Assembly: GCA_903832475.1 (NCBI GenBank)
Contig: CAILBQ010000446.1
Span: 1 to 7,191 of the forward strand
DNA length: 7,191 nucleotides
Origin: an uncultured Acidobacteriota bacterium
Lineage (GTDB): Bacteria; Acidobacteriota; Terriglobia; Terriglobales; Acidobacteriaceae
Direction of reading: 5' to 3'
The notes below the pieces were generated by a model. That model ran no database searches and was not told where the DNA came from. It saw nothing but the letters and a program-made list of their open reading frames with translations. Position numbers and translations under genes: made by a program. Shown in pieces: positions 1-6,112 of this stretch (position 1 is its first letter; each line of letters begins with the position of its first letter).

Positions 1-153
1 CATTGCATGGAGCAGACGCTTCGCGTGCCCCTCCCTTTGGTCGGCACGATCTATTGTGACGTTTATCTGACCTCCGCTGCGCCTGCCGTGCGGGCGGATG
101 CGCTTCGTGCAAAAGCAAAAGCAAACGCGGATCGTTCACTTCGTTCAGGATGA
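1..153 (+). CDS. Possible 3' end of an unrecognised protein, cut by the window edge
   Basis: Frame 1 is open from the first base to a TGA at 151-153 and gives about 50 residues. It begins HCMEQTLRVPLPLVG and ends in an Ala/Lys-rich stretch (ALRAKAKANADRS). The two other plus frames close earlier, and third codon positions in the first 100 bases are mostly G or C, as expected for coding DNA in a GC-rich genome. I recognise no family. The last dozen residues fall in the repetitive stretch at 133-171, so the true end of the protein may have been altered by repeat insertion, or the frame may be open by chance. An internal ATG at 7 could also start a very short ORF, but nothing supports that. Weak call. 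Confidence 0.3.
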   Translation, partial: HCMEQTLRVPLPLVGTIYCDVYLTSAAPAVRADALRAKAKANADRSLRSG

Positions 154-171
154 CAGACTTTTCAGGATGAC
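133..171. repeat. Short direct repeats upstream of the GH27 gene
   Basis: The 11-mer TTCAGGATGAC occurs at 144-154 and again at 161-171, and CGTTCA occurs at 133-138 and 142-147. From memory, phrases like 'TTCACTTCGTTCAGGATGACA' are common dispersed intergenic repeats in acidobacterial and other GC-rich genomes. The stretch lies between the possible gene end at 153 and the GH27 start, so it could hold a remnant of a dispersed repeat. No hairpin strong enough to call a terminator is seen. Confidence 0.4.
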
Positions 172-240
172 CGGCCTTGGGTGGTGAGGCGAGGAATGCT
201 GCGGTGCGGGCGGGGCTGCGGGTGTGGTATAGGTTGGCTC

Positions 241-1650
241 ATGGAAATTTGCCGGTTGATTGCAGCTGGAATGCTGGGCGGGGTGGTGGGCGCGGCTTGC
301 AGTGCGCAGAATGCTGCGACTCTGGCGCCTACGCCGCCGATGGGATGGAACAGCTGGGATGCGTATGGGCTGACCATCAACGAGGCCGACTTCAAGGCCA
401 ATGCCGCGGTGCTGGCCTCGATCAAGCAGTATGGGTGGCAGTATGCCGTCATCGATGAGGGCTGGTATTTGCAGGATCCCTTCGCATCGACGACGGAGAC
501 CCAGAAATTCGTCTATGACCAGCATGGGCGGCTGATTCCGGCGTTGAATCGCTTCCCTTCCGCGGCCAATGGCGCGGGGTTGAAGCCGCTGGCTGACTGG
601 GTACATGGGCAGGGGCTGAAGTTTGGCATTCACCTGATTCGGGGGATTCCGCGGGAGAGCGTGCGCGACGACCGGCCAATCGCGGATTCGAAATTTACGG
701 CGAAGGAGGCGGCGGACACCAGCGATGTCTGCCCCTGGAACCAGGACAACTACGGGATTCGCGACAACGCGGCTGGGCAGGCCTGGTATGACTCGATCAT
801 GGCGCTCTATGCGGGCTGGGGCATCGATTATTTGAAAATCGACTGCATCAGCGACCGGCCCTACAAGGGGTCGGAGATACGGCAGGTGGCGGCGGCGATC
901 AAGAAGACGGGCCGGCCGATCGTTCTAAGCCTGTCGCCGGGGCCGACGAACCTGGAGCATGCGGAAGAGGTTGGGAAATTTGCCAATCTTTGGCGGATTT
1001 CGGACGATCACTGGGATGTTTGGTCGCACGTGCCGGACAAGACGAAGAACCCGCCGGAGGGGGAGTTTCCGATGGGGACGCTGCAGGCGTTTGACCGCCT
1101 GGAGGCGTGGCAGCCGTATGTGAAGCCGGGCAACTGGCCGGATGAGGATATGCTGCCGTTTGGGAACCTCACGCCGCATCCGGGATGGGGCGAGGCGCGC
1201 CAGTCGCGCTTTACGCACAACGAAGAGCAAACTGAGTTCATTTTGTGGTGCATTACCAGGTCGCCACTGATTCTCGGCACTAACCTTACGAAGCTGGATC
1301 CGTTCACGCGCTCGCTGATTACCAACAAGGAGCTGATCCGGATGGATCAAGGGACGCTGTCCAGTGAGCCGGTGAAAAATCTGCCGTCGGGCATGGAGCA
1401 TGTGCGCGTGTGGACGGCTGCGGAATCCGGCTGGAGAGGGACAGGGCCGAGGTATGTGGCTATTTTCAACCTGGACGACAAGCCGGTGTCGCTGCACTTC
1501 ACTTGGGCGCAACTGGGGTTGAAGAGCGGGGATCAGGGCGCGGTAGACGTGTTGAATGGATTCAAAGCGCCGAAAGGCGTGGAGAAGACGCTGCCGGCTC
1601 ATGGGAGCGTGGCATATCGCAACCTGGAGCCGCTGGTCGGGCCGAAATGA
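241..1650 (+). CDS. Secreted GH27 glycoside hydrolase (alpha-galactosidase-like; possibly beta-L-arabinopyranosidase)
   Basis: This enzyme should remove terminal alpha-D-galactose or beta-L-arabinopyranose from plant or microbial glycans by a retaining mechanism, outside the cytoplasm. From ATG 241 it is 469 residues. Residues 1-23 look like a signal peptide (MEICR, then LIAAGMLGGVVGAA). The GH27 barrel opens with PPMGWNSWD (32-40). The likely nucleophile is D201 in DYLKIDC and the likely acid/base is D256 in WRISDDHWD. NWPDEDMLPFG (298-308) matches the family WNDPDML motif, and WCITRSPLILGTNL (336-349) closes the barrel before a C-terminal beta domain. The HLIRGIPR segment (131-138) places it in a GH27 subgroup unlike the animal lysosomal enzymes. 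The usual DD-x-W is IDEGW here, with Glu at 73. In-frame starts at GTG 181 and ATG 196 also exist. ATG 196 has GAGG six bases upstream, but ATG 241 gives the cleaner signal peptide and has AGG seven bases upstream. Family call is firm; substrate is not. Confidence 0.93.
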   Translation: MEICRLIAAGMLGGVVGAACSAQNAATLAPTPPMGWNSWDAYGLTINEADFKANAAVLASIKQYGWQYAVIDEGWYLQDPFASTTETQKFVYDQHGRLIPALNRFPSAANGAGLKPLADWVHGQGLKFGIHLIRGIPRESVRDDRPIADSKFTAKEAADTSDVCPWNQDNYGIRDNAAGQAWYDSIMALYAGWGIDYLKIDCISDRPYKGSEIRQVAAAIKKTGRPIVLSLSPGPTNLEHAEEVGKFANLWRISDDHWDVWSHVPDKTKNPPEGEFPMGTLQAFDRLEAWQPYVKPGNWPDEDMLPFGNLTPHPGWGEARQSRFTHNEEQTEFILWCITRSPLILGTNLTKLDPFTRSLITNKELIRMDQGTLSSEPVKNLPSGMEHVRVWTAAESGWRGTGPRYVAIFNLDDKPVSLHFTWAQLGLKSGDQGAVDVLNGFKAPKGVEKTLPAHGSVAYRNLEPLVGPK

Positions 1651-1709
1651 TATGGGGTTTCATGCGCATCGGGCGGCGGGGCATTTTCGCTGGCCGGCTG
1701 CGGGATGAG

Positions 1710-2252
1710 TCAGCGCCTGGCGGCGCGGAGCTGGGGCTCGAGGTCTTTGGCGGCGCCGTGGCCGTGCCAGAGAATCTTGCCGGAGGAATCCAAAAGCACG
1801 ACATAGGGGTCTTTGTCTTCGCTGACGTCGAGCCAGGTGCGCCAGAGTTTCTCATCCTGAGTGAGGACGACGAAGGCGTCCTGCTGGGCCGGGGTGAGGC
1901 CTTTGCGCATGGAGCTCTTGATCATGCCGCGAACGAAGCCGGGAGCCTTCTCAAGCATGGCAGCTTCGTAGACGAGCGTGCCGGTGAGGGCCGGATCGGC
2001 CTGAAGAGCTTTTGCCCACGCGCCGCAGCCGTCTCCGGCCTGCTGGCTGAAGCCGAGGACCAGGATGGCGGAGTGGCCTCTGACGGTTTCCGCCAGCACG
2101 AGGCGCTTGCCGGAGAGGGTTTCGCCGGGTGTAAGGGGCATGGCGGCCTGGGCTGCGGCGTGAAAGGGCAGGAGGAAGGCGGCCATCAGAAGGATCGGCA
2201 AACATCGCCTCGTGTGGCCGCCCGTCGGGGATTTCTCTGGCTTGGATTTCAT
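1710..2252 (-). CDS. Exported thioredoxin-fold protein without a CxxC motif (ATP10/redoxin-like)
   Basis: This is a 180-residue protein with a basic start (MKSKPEKSPTGGHTRR), a hydrophobic segment (PILLMAAFLLPF) and an Ala-rich cleavage region near AAAQA, so it should be exported. The mature part reads as a thioredoxin-like fold: a strand (HSAILVLGFS), a helix after it, and DPYVVLLDSSGKILWHGHG (148-166), which resembles the strand and turn after the cis-Pro region of redoxins. The place where a CxxC is expected holds only one Cys (C76, in GDGCGAW), so disulfide exchange of the TlpA type is unlikely. The pattern recalls the ATP10/YtfJ-like thioredoxin relatives, a tentative match from memory. 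The frame extends upstream to a TTG at 2300, but ATG 2252 gives a normal signal peptide; no strong ribosome site supports either. It converges on the GH27 gene with 59 bases between stops, and no clear terminator is seen. Confidence 0.75.
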   Translation of the reverse strand: MKSKPEKSPTGGHTRRCLPILLMAAFLLPFHAAAQAAMPLTPGETLSGKRLVLAETVRGHSAILVLGFSQQAGDGCGAWAKALQADPALTGTLVYEAAMLEKAPGFVRGMIKSSMRKGLTPAQQDAFVVLTQDEKLWRTWLDVSEDKDPYVVLLDSSGKILWHGHGAAKDLEPQLRAARR

Positions 2253-2434
2253 TTTGAGACGATCTGACCTTCCCGTGCCGGGATTTTTTTCCTGCTTCAA
2301 CGTGATCAGGCCATTCGTACGTCGCCATCCTGCCGTGTGCGAAACTGGAGACTCAAGCCTAACCTGTTTCCTTGATGCTTTGGACAGGTTGATATACGCC
2401 CCATCGGCGCATCTGGCACGGGAGAAACCAAGGA

Positions 2435-3361
2435 ATGTCGCTGCTCCGCTCTGCGTTTATTGCCCTCTCCACCAATCAGCCGTTGCGACGGTTCAGTGAA
2501 AGCTCATCGGCCGGCCGCAAGCTCAGTTCTCGGTTTGTGGCGGGGCTTGAAGTGGAAGACGCGCTGCGCGCAGCGGAGATGCTGAACAACTACGGTATGA
2601 CGGCGACGCTCGATTCGCTGGGCGAAAGCGTGGTCACGGAAGTCGAAGCGCACAAAGCCGCCGAGGTCTATCATCGGCTGCTGGACGCGATCGCGGCGCA
2701 GAAACTGAAGGCCAATATCAGCGTGAAGCTGACCCAGATGGGCCTGGAGATGTCTCCCGACCTGGCTTATACCATCGCCGCCGGGCTGACCGAGCATGCC
2801 CGGGCTACGGGAAACTTCCTGCGCATCGACATGGAAGGGTCAAACCTGACCCAGGTGACGCTGGACCTGGTGCGCCACCTGCATGCCCGGCCGGAGTATG
2901 CGGGGCATATCGGGATCGTGATCCAGGCTTACCTGTACCGGTCGCTGCCGGATATCGAGCAACTGATCCAGGAAGGGATTCGCGTGCGACTGTGCAAGGG
3001 CGCGTACCAGGAGCCACCGTCGGTGGCGTTTCCCAAGAAGACGGACGTGGACACGAACTATGTGCGGCTGGCGGGGATGCTGCTGTCGAGCCCGATCTAT
3101 CATGGCTTGGCGACGCATGATGAAGCGATGATCGAGGCGGCCAAGACATACGCGAAGAACCAGGGCATCGCGGCGGATCATTTTGAATTCCAGATGCTGT
3201 ATGGGGTGCGGCGGGATTTGCAGAGACGGCTCATTCGCGAGGGGTACAACGTGCGCGTATATATTCCGTTTGGACGGGAGTGGTATCCCTACTTCATGCG
3301 CAGGCTGGCGGAACGGCCGGCCAATGTGTTGTTCCTGGCAAAGAATCTGATTCGGTCCTGA
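2435..3361 (+). CDS. putA: Proline dehydrogenase, monofunctional
   Basis: A FAD enzyme that oxidises L-proline to 1-pyrroline-5-carboxylate and passes electrons to the quinone pool, usually at the inner membrane face. The 308-residue length fits stand-alone bacterial enzymes, without the P5C dehydrogenase half of large PutA. The beta/alpha-barrel motifs appear in order: SVKLTQMG (96-103, with the likely active-site Lys98), RIDMEGS (130-136), VIQAYLYRS (162-170), RLCKGAY (185-191), ATHD (226-229), EFQMLYGVR (251-259) and YIPFG...WYPYFMRRLAERPAN (276-297). The paired Arg 289-290 should bind the proline carboxylate. ATG 2435 is preceded by AAGGA touching the start and by GGAG ten bases upstream. 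The 182 bases before it should hold the promoter; the best pair I see (TTGATG at 2372, TATACG at 2393, spacing 15) is weak. The second step, P5C to glutamate, must be encoded elsewhere. The symbol putA is sometimes written prodh or fadM for this short form. Confidence 0.95.
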   Translation: MSLLRSAFIALSTNQPLRRFSESSSAGRKLSSRFVAGLEVEDALRAAEMLNNYGMTATLDSLGESVVTEVEAHKAAEVYHRLLDAIAAQKLKANISVKLTQMGLEMSPDLAYTIAAGLTEHARATGNFLRIDMEGSNLTQVTLDLVRHLHARPEYAGHIGIVIQAYLYRSLPDIEQLIQEGIRVRLCKGAYQEPPSVAFPKKTDVDTNYVRLAGMLLSSPIYHGLATHDEAMIEAAKTYAKNQGIAADHFEFQMLYGVRRDLQRRLIREGYNVRVYIPFGREWYPYFMRRLAERPANVLFLAKNLIRS

Positions 3362-3370
3362 CGCGCTGGC

Positions 3371-4180
3371 TTAGTGGGCCGGTTCGTAGGGCTCGACACG
3401 CAGCAGGTTGGAGAGCATCTGGCGCTCGTCTGGCGAGAAGGCGGCACCGTAGCGGGCGGAGTTGAGCACGGTTTCACGCTGCTCGGGGGGCACGCCGCGC
3501 AGGTCGTGGAAGGCGGAGCGCATGGCGGACTGGCGGTCGGGCGGCAGGGTGGACATGCGGCGCGCGGACTGGTTGACCTGCATGCGTTCGGCGGGCGAGA
3601 GGCGTTCGATGGCCTCGGCGCGGGCCAGGCGGCGTTCGCGCTGGGCCTCGGGAAGCTGATTCACGTCATGCAGCTGCTGGACGAGACGCTGCTGGTCGCC
3701 GGGATTGAGGCGATTGAAGCCAGGCTCCTGGCGCAGCAGGCGCTCCTGCTGGGCGAGCGGCAGATTTTGATGCTGGGACATCCACTGGGGCAGATGGCCG
3801 GCAGCCTGGGCGTTCGGGCGCAGGCTGGTGGCGCCGGCGCCGTAGGCGGGACGGCCGGCCGGATAGCCGTAGGGCGAAACGGGCTGAACCGGACGAGATA
3901 ACTCTGGGCGAGGCTGCTGTCCGCCTGAAGGGCGTGGCTGGAATGGAGGCTGGGGCTGCGCCGCAGGACGGCTCTGTGAGCGCGACGGCGGAGCCGTCTG
4001 GCGAGGAGCTGATTGGCGCGGCGGGGCGGGGCGGGGCGCAGGCGCGCTGCGCGGAGCCGGCGCACTGTGCGGCGCTCCTCCACCATGCTGCGCAGCATTG
4101 AGGGATGCGGACAGGACCAGTCCCAGGCACGCCAGCCACGCTGCGTGTCGAGCCGCTCTCGCTCTGTTCCGGGATCTCAT
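3371..4180 (-). CDS. Exported proline-rich DUF3106 protein with seven 18-residue repeats
   Basis: The protein is 269 residues. An Arg-rich start and a hydrophobic run (AAWLACLGLVLSASLNAA, to about residue 30) form a signal peptide. Residues 31-125 are a low-complexity linker rich in Pro, Ala, Gln and Arg (PAPRSAPAPRPAPPRQ), probably unstructured. Residues 130-262 are the DUF3106 region: charged, helical, and built on an L-x-P-x-x-x-R type motif starting at residues 140, 158, 176, 194, 212, 230 and 248, exactly 18 apart. There are no Cys and no catalytic motif. Function is unknown. The gene starts 27 bases after the anti-sigma stop, so the two are probably co-transcribed with the sigma factor; its ribosome site is weak. 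Its stop lies 9 bases from the proline dehydrogenase stop. A periplasmic sensor or partner of the anti-sigma factor, similar in spirit to the LTxxQ-repeat Spy/CpxP proteins, is a guess from context. Confidence 0.85.
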   Translation of the reverse strand: MRSRNRARAARHAAWLACLGLVLSASLNAAQHGGGAPHSAPAPRSAPAPRPAPPRQSAPRQTAPPSRSQSRPAAQPQPPFQPRPSGGQQPRPELSRPVQPVSPYGYPAGRPAYGAGATSLRPNAQAAGHLPQWMSQHQNLPLAQQERLLRQEPGFNRLNPGDQQRLVQQLHDVNQLPEAQRERRLARAEAIERLSPAERMQVNQSARRMSTLPPDRQSAMRSAFHDLRGVPPEQRETVLNSARYGAAFSPDERQMLSNLLRVEPYEPAH

Positions 4181-4207
4181 CGTCGTTTCTCTGTTTGTCT
4201 CTCGCGA

Positions 4208-4735
4208 TTAGTTGGTGTTGTCCTGATCGGACTGGCTGCCCTGGTCCGATAGGGTTTCCAGTTGATCGAGGAGCTGGGCATTGTTGTCCAGCGTCTGCAG
4301 GTCGTGAACCACGGCCGTCTCGGGCGGCGCGGGCTTGGGCTGCCCCCAGTCCGTGATGCCAAGATAGGTGCCGCCGCCGATCAGCAGCACGGCGGTCATG
4401 GCCATCGCCGCCACCGGACGCAGAGTGAGCCGCGAACCGTAGGAAAGGCGGGCGCGCAGGTTTTCAAACCAGCTGGCCGGCGCTACCTGGCGCTCCTCGT
4501 TGAGCCGGACGTTGAGCCGCGTTAAAAAATAGGGGTTCGGCTCCGGAGCCTCCCAGGTGTCGAGCAGGGCCATGGTGGCGCGCAGCTCGTCAAGCTGCTT
4601 GCGGCAGTCGGCGCAGGACTCGAGGTGAATCTCGGCCGGCGAAGGCGCAACACGGTTTTCCAAGGCATTCATCTCGTTCACGGCAGGATCAAGCAACAGA
4701 TCGGCCATCATCGAGTTCATTTCATTACAAGTCAT
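4208..4735 (-). CDS. Zinc-finger (zf-HC2) membrane anti-sigma factor
   Basis: A 175-residue single-pass inner-membrane protein that should bind and silence the ECF sigma factor encoded just upstream. The N-terminal cytoplasmic domain carries the zf-HC2 pattern: C3, then H37-x3-C41-x2-C44 (HLESCADC), which binds zinc and packs against the sigma factor in this family. A hydrophobic segment at about 107-127 (PVAAMAMTAVLLIGGGTYLGI) is the membrane helix. A 48-residue acidic, Gln/Asp-rich tail (QTLDNNAQLLDQLETLSDQ) would lie outside the cytoplasm. The frame extends upstream to 4786, but ATG 4735 is the clear start, with AAGGAG six bases before it. The sigma stop is 47 bases upstream and the DUF3106 start 27 bases downstream, giving a tight operon. 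No site-1 protease motif can be assigned. Confidence 0.9.
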   Translation of the reverse strand: MTCNEMNSMMADLLLDPAVNEMNALENRVAPSPAEIHLESCADCRKQLDELRATMALLDTWEAPEPNPYFLTRLNVRLNEERQVAPASWFENLRARLSYGSRLTLRPVAAMAMTAVLLIGGGTYLGITDWGQPKPAPPETAVVHDLQTLDNNAQLLDQLETLSDQGSQSDQDNTN

Positions 4736-4741
4736 TTCAAA

Positions 4742-4747
4742 CTCCTT
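4742..4747 (-). promoter_or_regulatory. Strong ribosome binding site deciding the anti-sigma start
   Basis: On the minus strand AAGGAG sits six bases before ATG 4735, an ideal Shine-Dalgarno sequence and spacing. It sets the anti-sigma start at 4735 rather than at the upstream in-frame ATG at 4786, which would overlap the sigma stop codon. Confidence 0.85.
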
Positions 4748-4782
4748 CCGTCGCCGGTGTGCCCCGGCTCTGGCTGCATCTC

Positions 4783-5508
4783 TCAAACAAAATCCTTCAA
4801 GCGGTCGCGCAGTGTCTGATAGGCGCGAAACAACAGCGACTTGGTTGCCGACTCGCTCAACTTCAAAACCTCGCCAATCTGGCGATAGTCCATCTCCTGG
4901 TACTTGTGCATCAGGACGGCCATGCGCTGCCGTTCGGGCAGTGCGGCGACCTGGGCGCGGATGGCGGCCATGCGCTCTTCGCGGAGCATGGATTGCTCGA
5001 CGTTGAGGTCGTCGTCGGCCACTTCCGGCCTGGTTCCCGACTCGGCATCCGGCTCATCCAGATTCAGGGTCGGCGCCGTTCGTTCATGCCTCGTGTCGCG
5101 GGCATGATTGACGGCCAGGTTGGTCGCGATGCGGTAGAGCCAGGTGCTGAACTTGGCCTCTGCGCGATACCCTTCCCGCGACCGGTAGACGCGCAGGAAC
5201 ACCTCCTGCGCCAGTTCTTCGGCAACCGCCTCATTGTGGACCATCCGAAACAAAAAGTGGATGATCTGGCGGTGATATTTGCCGACCAGGTAATTAAAGC
5301 CGGCTTCGTCGCCGGCGGCTACGGCAAGCATCACCTCGGCGTCTGATTTTTCCTGGCCCTCGGCGTCGGCTTCGGGGCGGCCGTTGGCAATCACCGATTC
5401 CCTGCCCGGCTCCAGTCCAAAGGAGCGAGCGGGGAGGGCGCCAGCCGCCGCAAACCCGGCTTCGAAGCCAAGACCCATGCCCGGATTGTCGACCGCCAGG
5501 CTTGCCAT
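4783..5508 (-). CDS. ECF-type sigma-70 family RNA polymerase sigma factor
   Basis: Directs RNA polymerase to a specific promoter set. From ATG 5508 it is 241 residues. Sigma region 2 spans about 55-140: SDAEVMLAVAAGDEAGFNYL, then AEELAQEVFLRVYRS (96-110, core-polymerase binding) and FSTWLYRIATNLAVNHARD (120-138, -10 recognition). An acidic linker (DEPDAESGTRPEVADDD) leads to region 4 (177-241) with ALPERQRMAV and the helix-turn-helix MDYRQIGEVLKLSESATKSLLFRAY, which contacts the -35 element. The start is uncertain. The frame stays open up to 6036; ATG 5733 (316 residues) and GTG 5394 (203 residues, with AGGGA five bases upstream) are alternatives. I chose 5508 because MASLAVDNPGMGLGFEAGF reads as protein and resembles N-terminal tails I remember on acidobacterial relatives, though its GGAAG lies too close to the start. 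It heads the anti-sigma/DUF3106 cluster and has no C-terminal extension. Confidence 0.9.
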   Translation of the reverse strand: MASLAVDNPGMGLGFEAGFAAAGALPARSFGLEPGRESVIANGRPEADAEGQEKSDAEVMLAVAAGDEAGFNYLVGKYHRQIIHFLFRMVHNEAVAEELAQEVFLRVYRSREGYRAEAKFSTWLYRIATNLAVNHARDTRHERTAPTLNLDEPDAESGTRPEVADDDLNVEQSMLREERMAAIRAQVAALPERQRMAVLMHKYQEMDYRQIGEVLKLSESATKSLLFRAYQTLRDRLKDFV

Positions 5509-6037
5509 ATCTTCCGGAACACCATTTTCGCCAGAAGGTTGCGTCAAATCCTCCCGATCGGGGCTGGATTTAGCCGCTTTTTCAGGTGCGGGAACGCGGT
5601 GGACGGGCGGCTTCCCGTTGCGGGGCGCGCCGCCCGCGCCGGAAGACGGACCCGGGGCGGCGGAAAGACCGTATCGCTCGCCGGGAGACGCGCCATCCGA
5701 GAACCATCGCATTGAGAGGAATCGTAAACGCATCGTTTGACGTACGCCATCCTGAATTGCGCGGCCGGCAGGTTTGAACGGCCCTTCGCCGGGGGCCTTC
5801 CCGGGATGGGAGAAGGACGCGGGTTGGGCGAGGGTCGTCCTGCGTTGAAGGCCCAGGCTGGCTGATGATACTCTACCGTAGTAGACCCCTCCCGAGCCTT
5901 TGTGGACAGCCTGTCCGCCAAGGGCAGCCGGGTGCGATCGCCGGGATCCTGTCCTGGATTGGACGTAGTCCGAGCGAGTTCGGCGCTGTTGGACAAGGCT
6001 TGGCAAAACGGTCCGGACGCGGCGCGGAAGCCTCAAG
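5509..6037. other. Long gap between sigma factor and tRNA: leader or extended coding
   Basis: The sigma reading frame stays open on the minus strand through almost all of this stretch, and codons from about 5709 down to 5509 have the GC-rich third positions of real coding sequence, so the lower half may be part of the sigma gene (start 5733). Above 5733 the translation is Arg/Ser/Pro-rich and unconvincing. The sigma promoter should lie here on the minus strand; I could not pick one. On the plus strand a weak candidate for the tRNA is TTGAAG (5845-5850) and GATACT (5867-5872), spacing 16, about 165 bases before the tRNA. A perfect palindrome lies at 5904-5916. Confidence 0.4.
5904..5916. promoter_or_regulatory. 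Perfect 13-bp palindrome, candidate operator
   Basis: GGACAG-C-CTGTCC has 6-bp arms around one central base, in the divergent gap between the sigma operon and the tRNA. The size and symmetry suit a dimeric DNA-binding protein, but a single copy with no known family consensus is weak evidence. A smaller inverted repeat (TCTAC, 4 bases, GTAGA) lies nearby at 5872-5885. Confidence 0.25.
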
Positions 6038-6112
6038 GGGCGATTAACTCAGCGGTAGAGTGCCACCTTCACACGGTGGAAGTCGCAGGTTCGAATCCTG
6101 CATCGCCCACCA
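6038..6112 (+). tRNA. tRNA-Val (anticodon CAC), CCA encoded
   Basis: A full cloverleaf folds by hand. The acceptor stem GGGCGAT (6038-6044) pairs with ATCGCCC (6102-6108). The D stem is ACTC/GAGT (6047-6050 with 6058-6061). The anticodon stem CCACC/GGTGG (6063-6067 with 6075-6079) encloses the loop TTCACAC, with anticodon CAC at 6070-6072, which reads valine GTG codons. The variable loop is AAGTC. The T stem GCAGG/CCTGC (6085-6089 with 6097-6101) encloses TTCGAAT. A73 is at 6109 and the CCA end is encoded at 6110-6112. All stems are fully paired. No poly-T terminator follows closely. Confidence 0.97.

Noticed and set aside
925..1602. 225-residue minus-strand ORF inside the GH27 gene
   Set aside because: Arg/Pro/His-rich shadow of a gene with clear catalytic motifs; typical of GC-rich DNA.
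1651..1709. Terminator between the convergent GH27 and thioredoxin-fold genes
   Set aside because: I found no stem with a T tract; termination there may be Rho-dependent or further along.
1410..2267. 285-residue plus-strand ORF across the GH27 end and the thioredoxin-fold gene
   Set aside because: Gly/Glu-rich antisense and out-of-frame shadow overlapping two supported genes.
3374..3901. 175-residue plus-strand ORF opposite the DUF3106 gene
   Set aside because: Its composition (Gly/Ala/Leu/His) is what the antisense of the repeat protein gives; no domain recognised.
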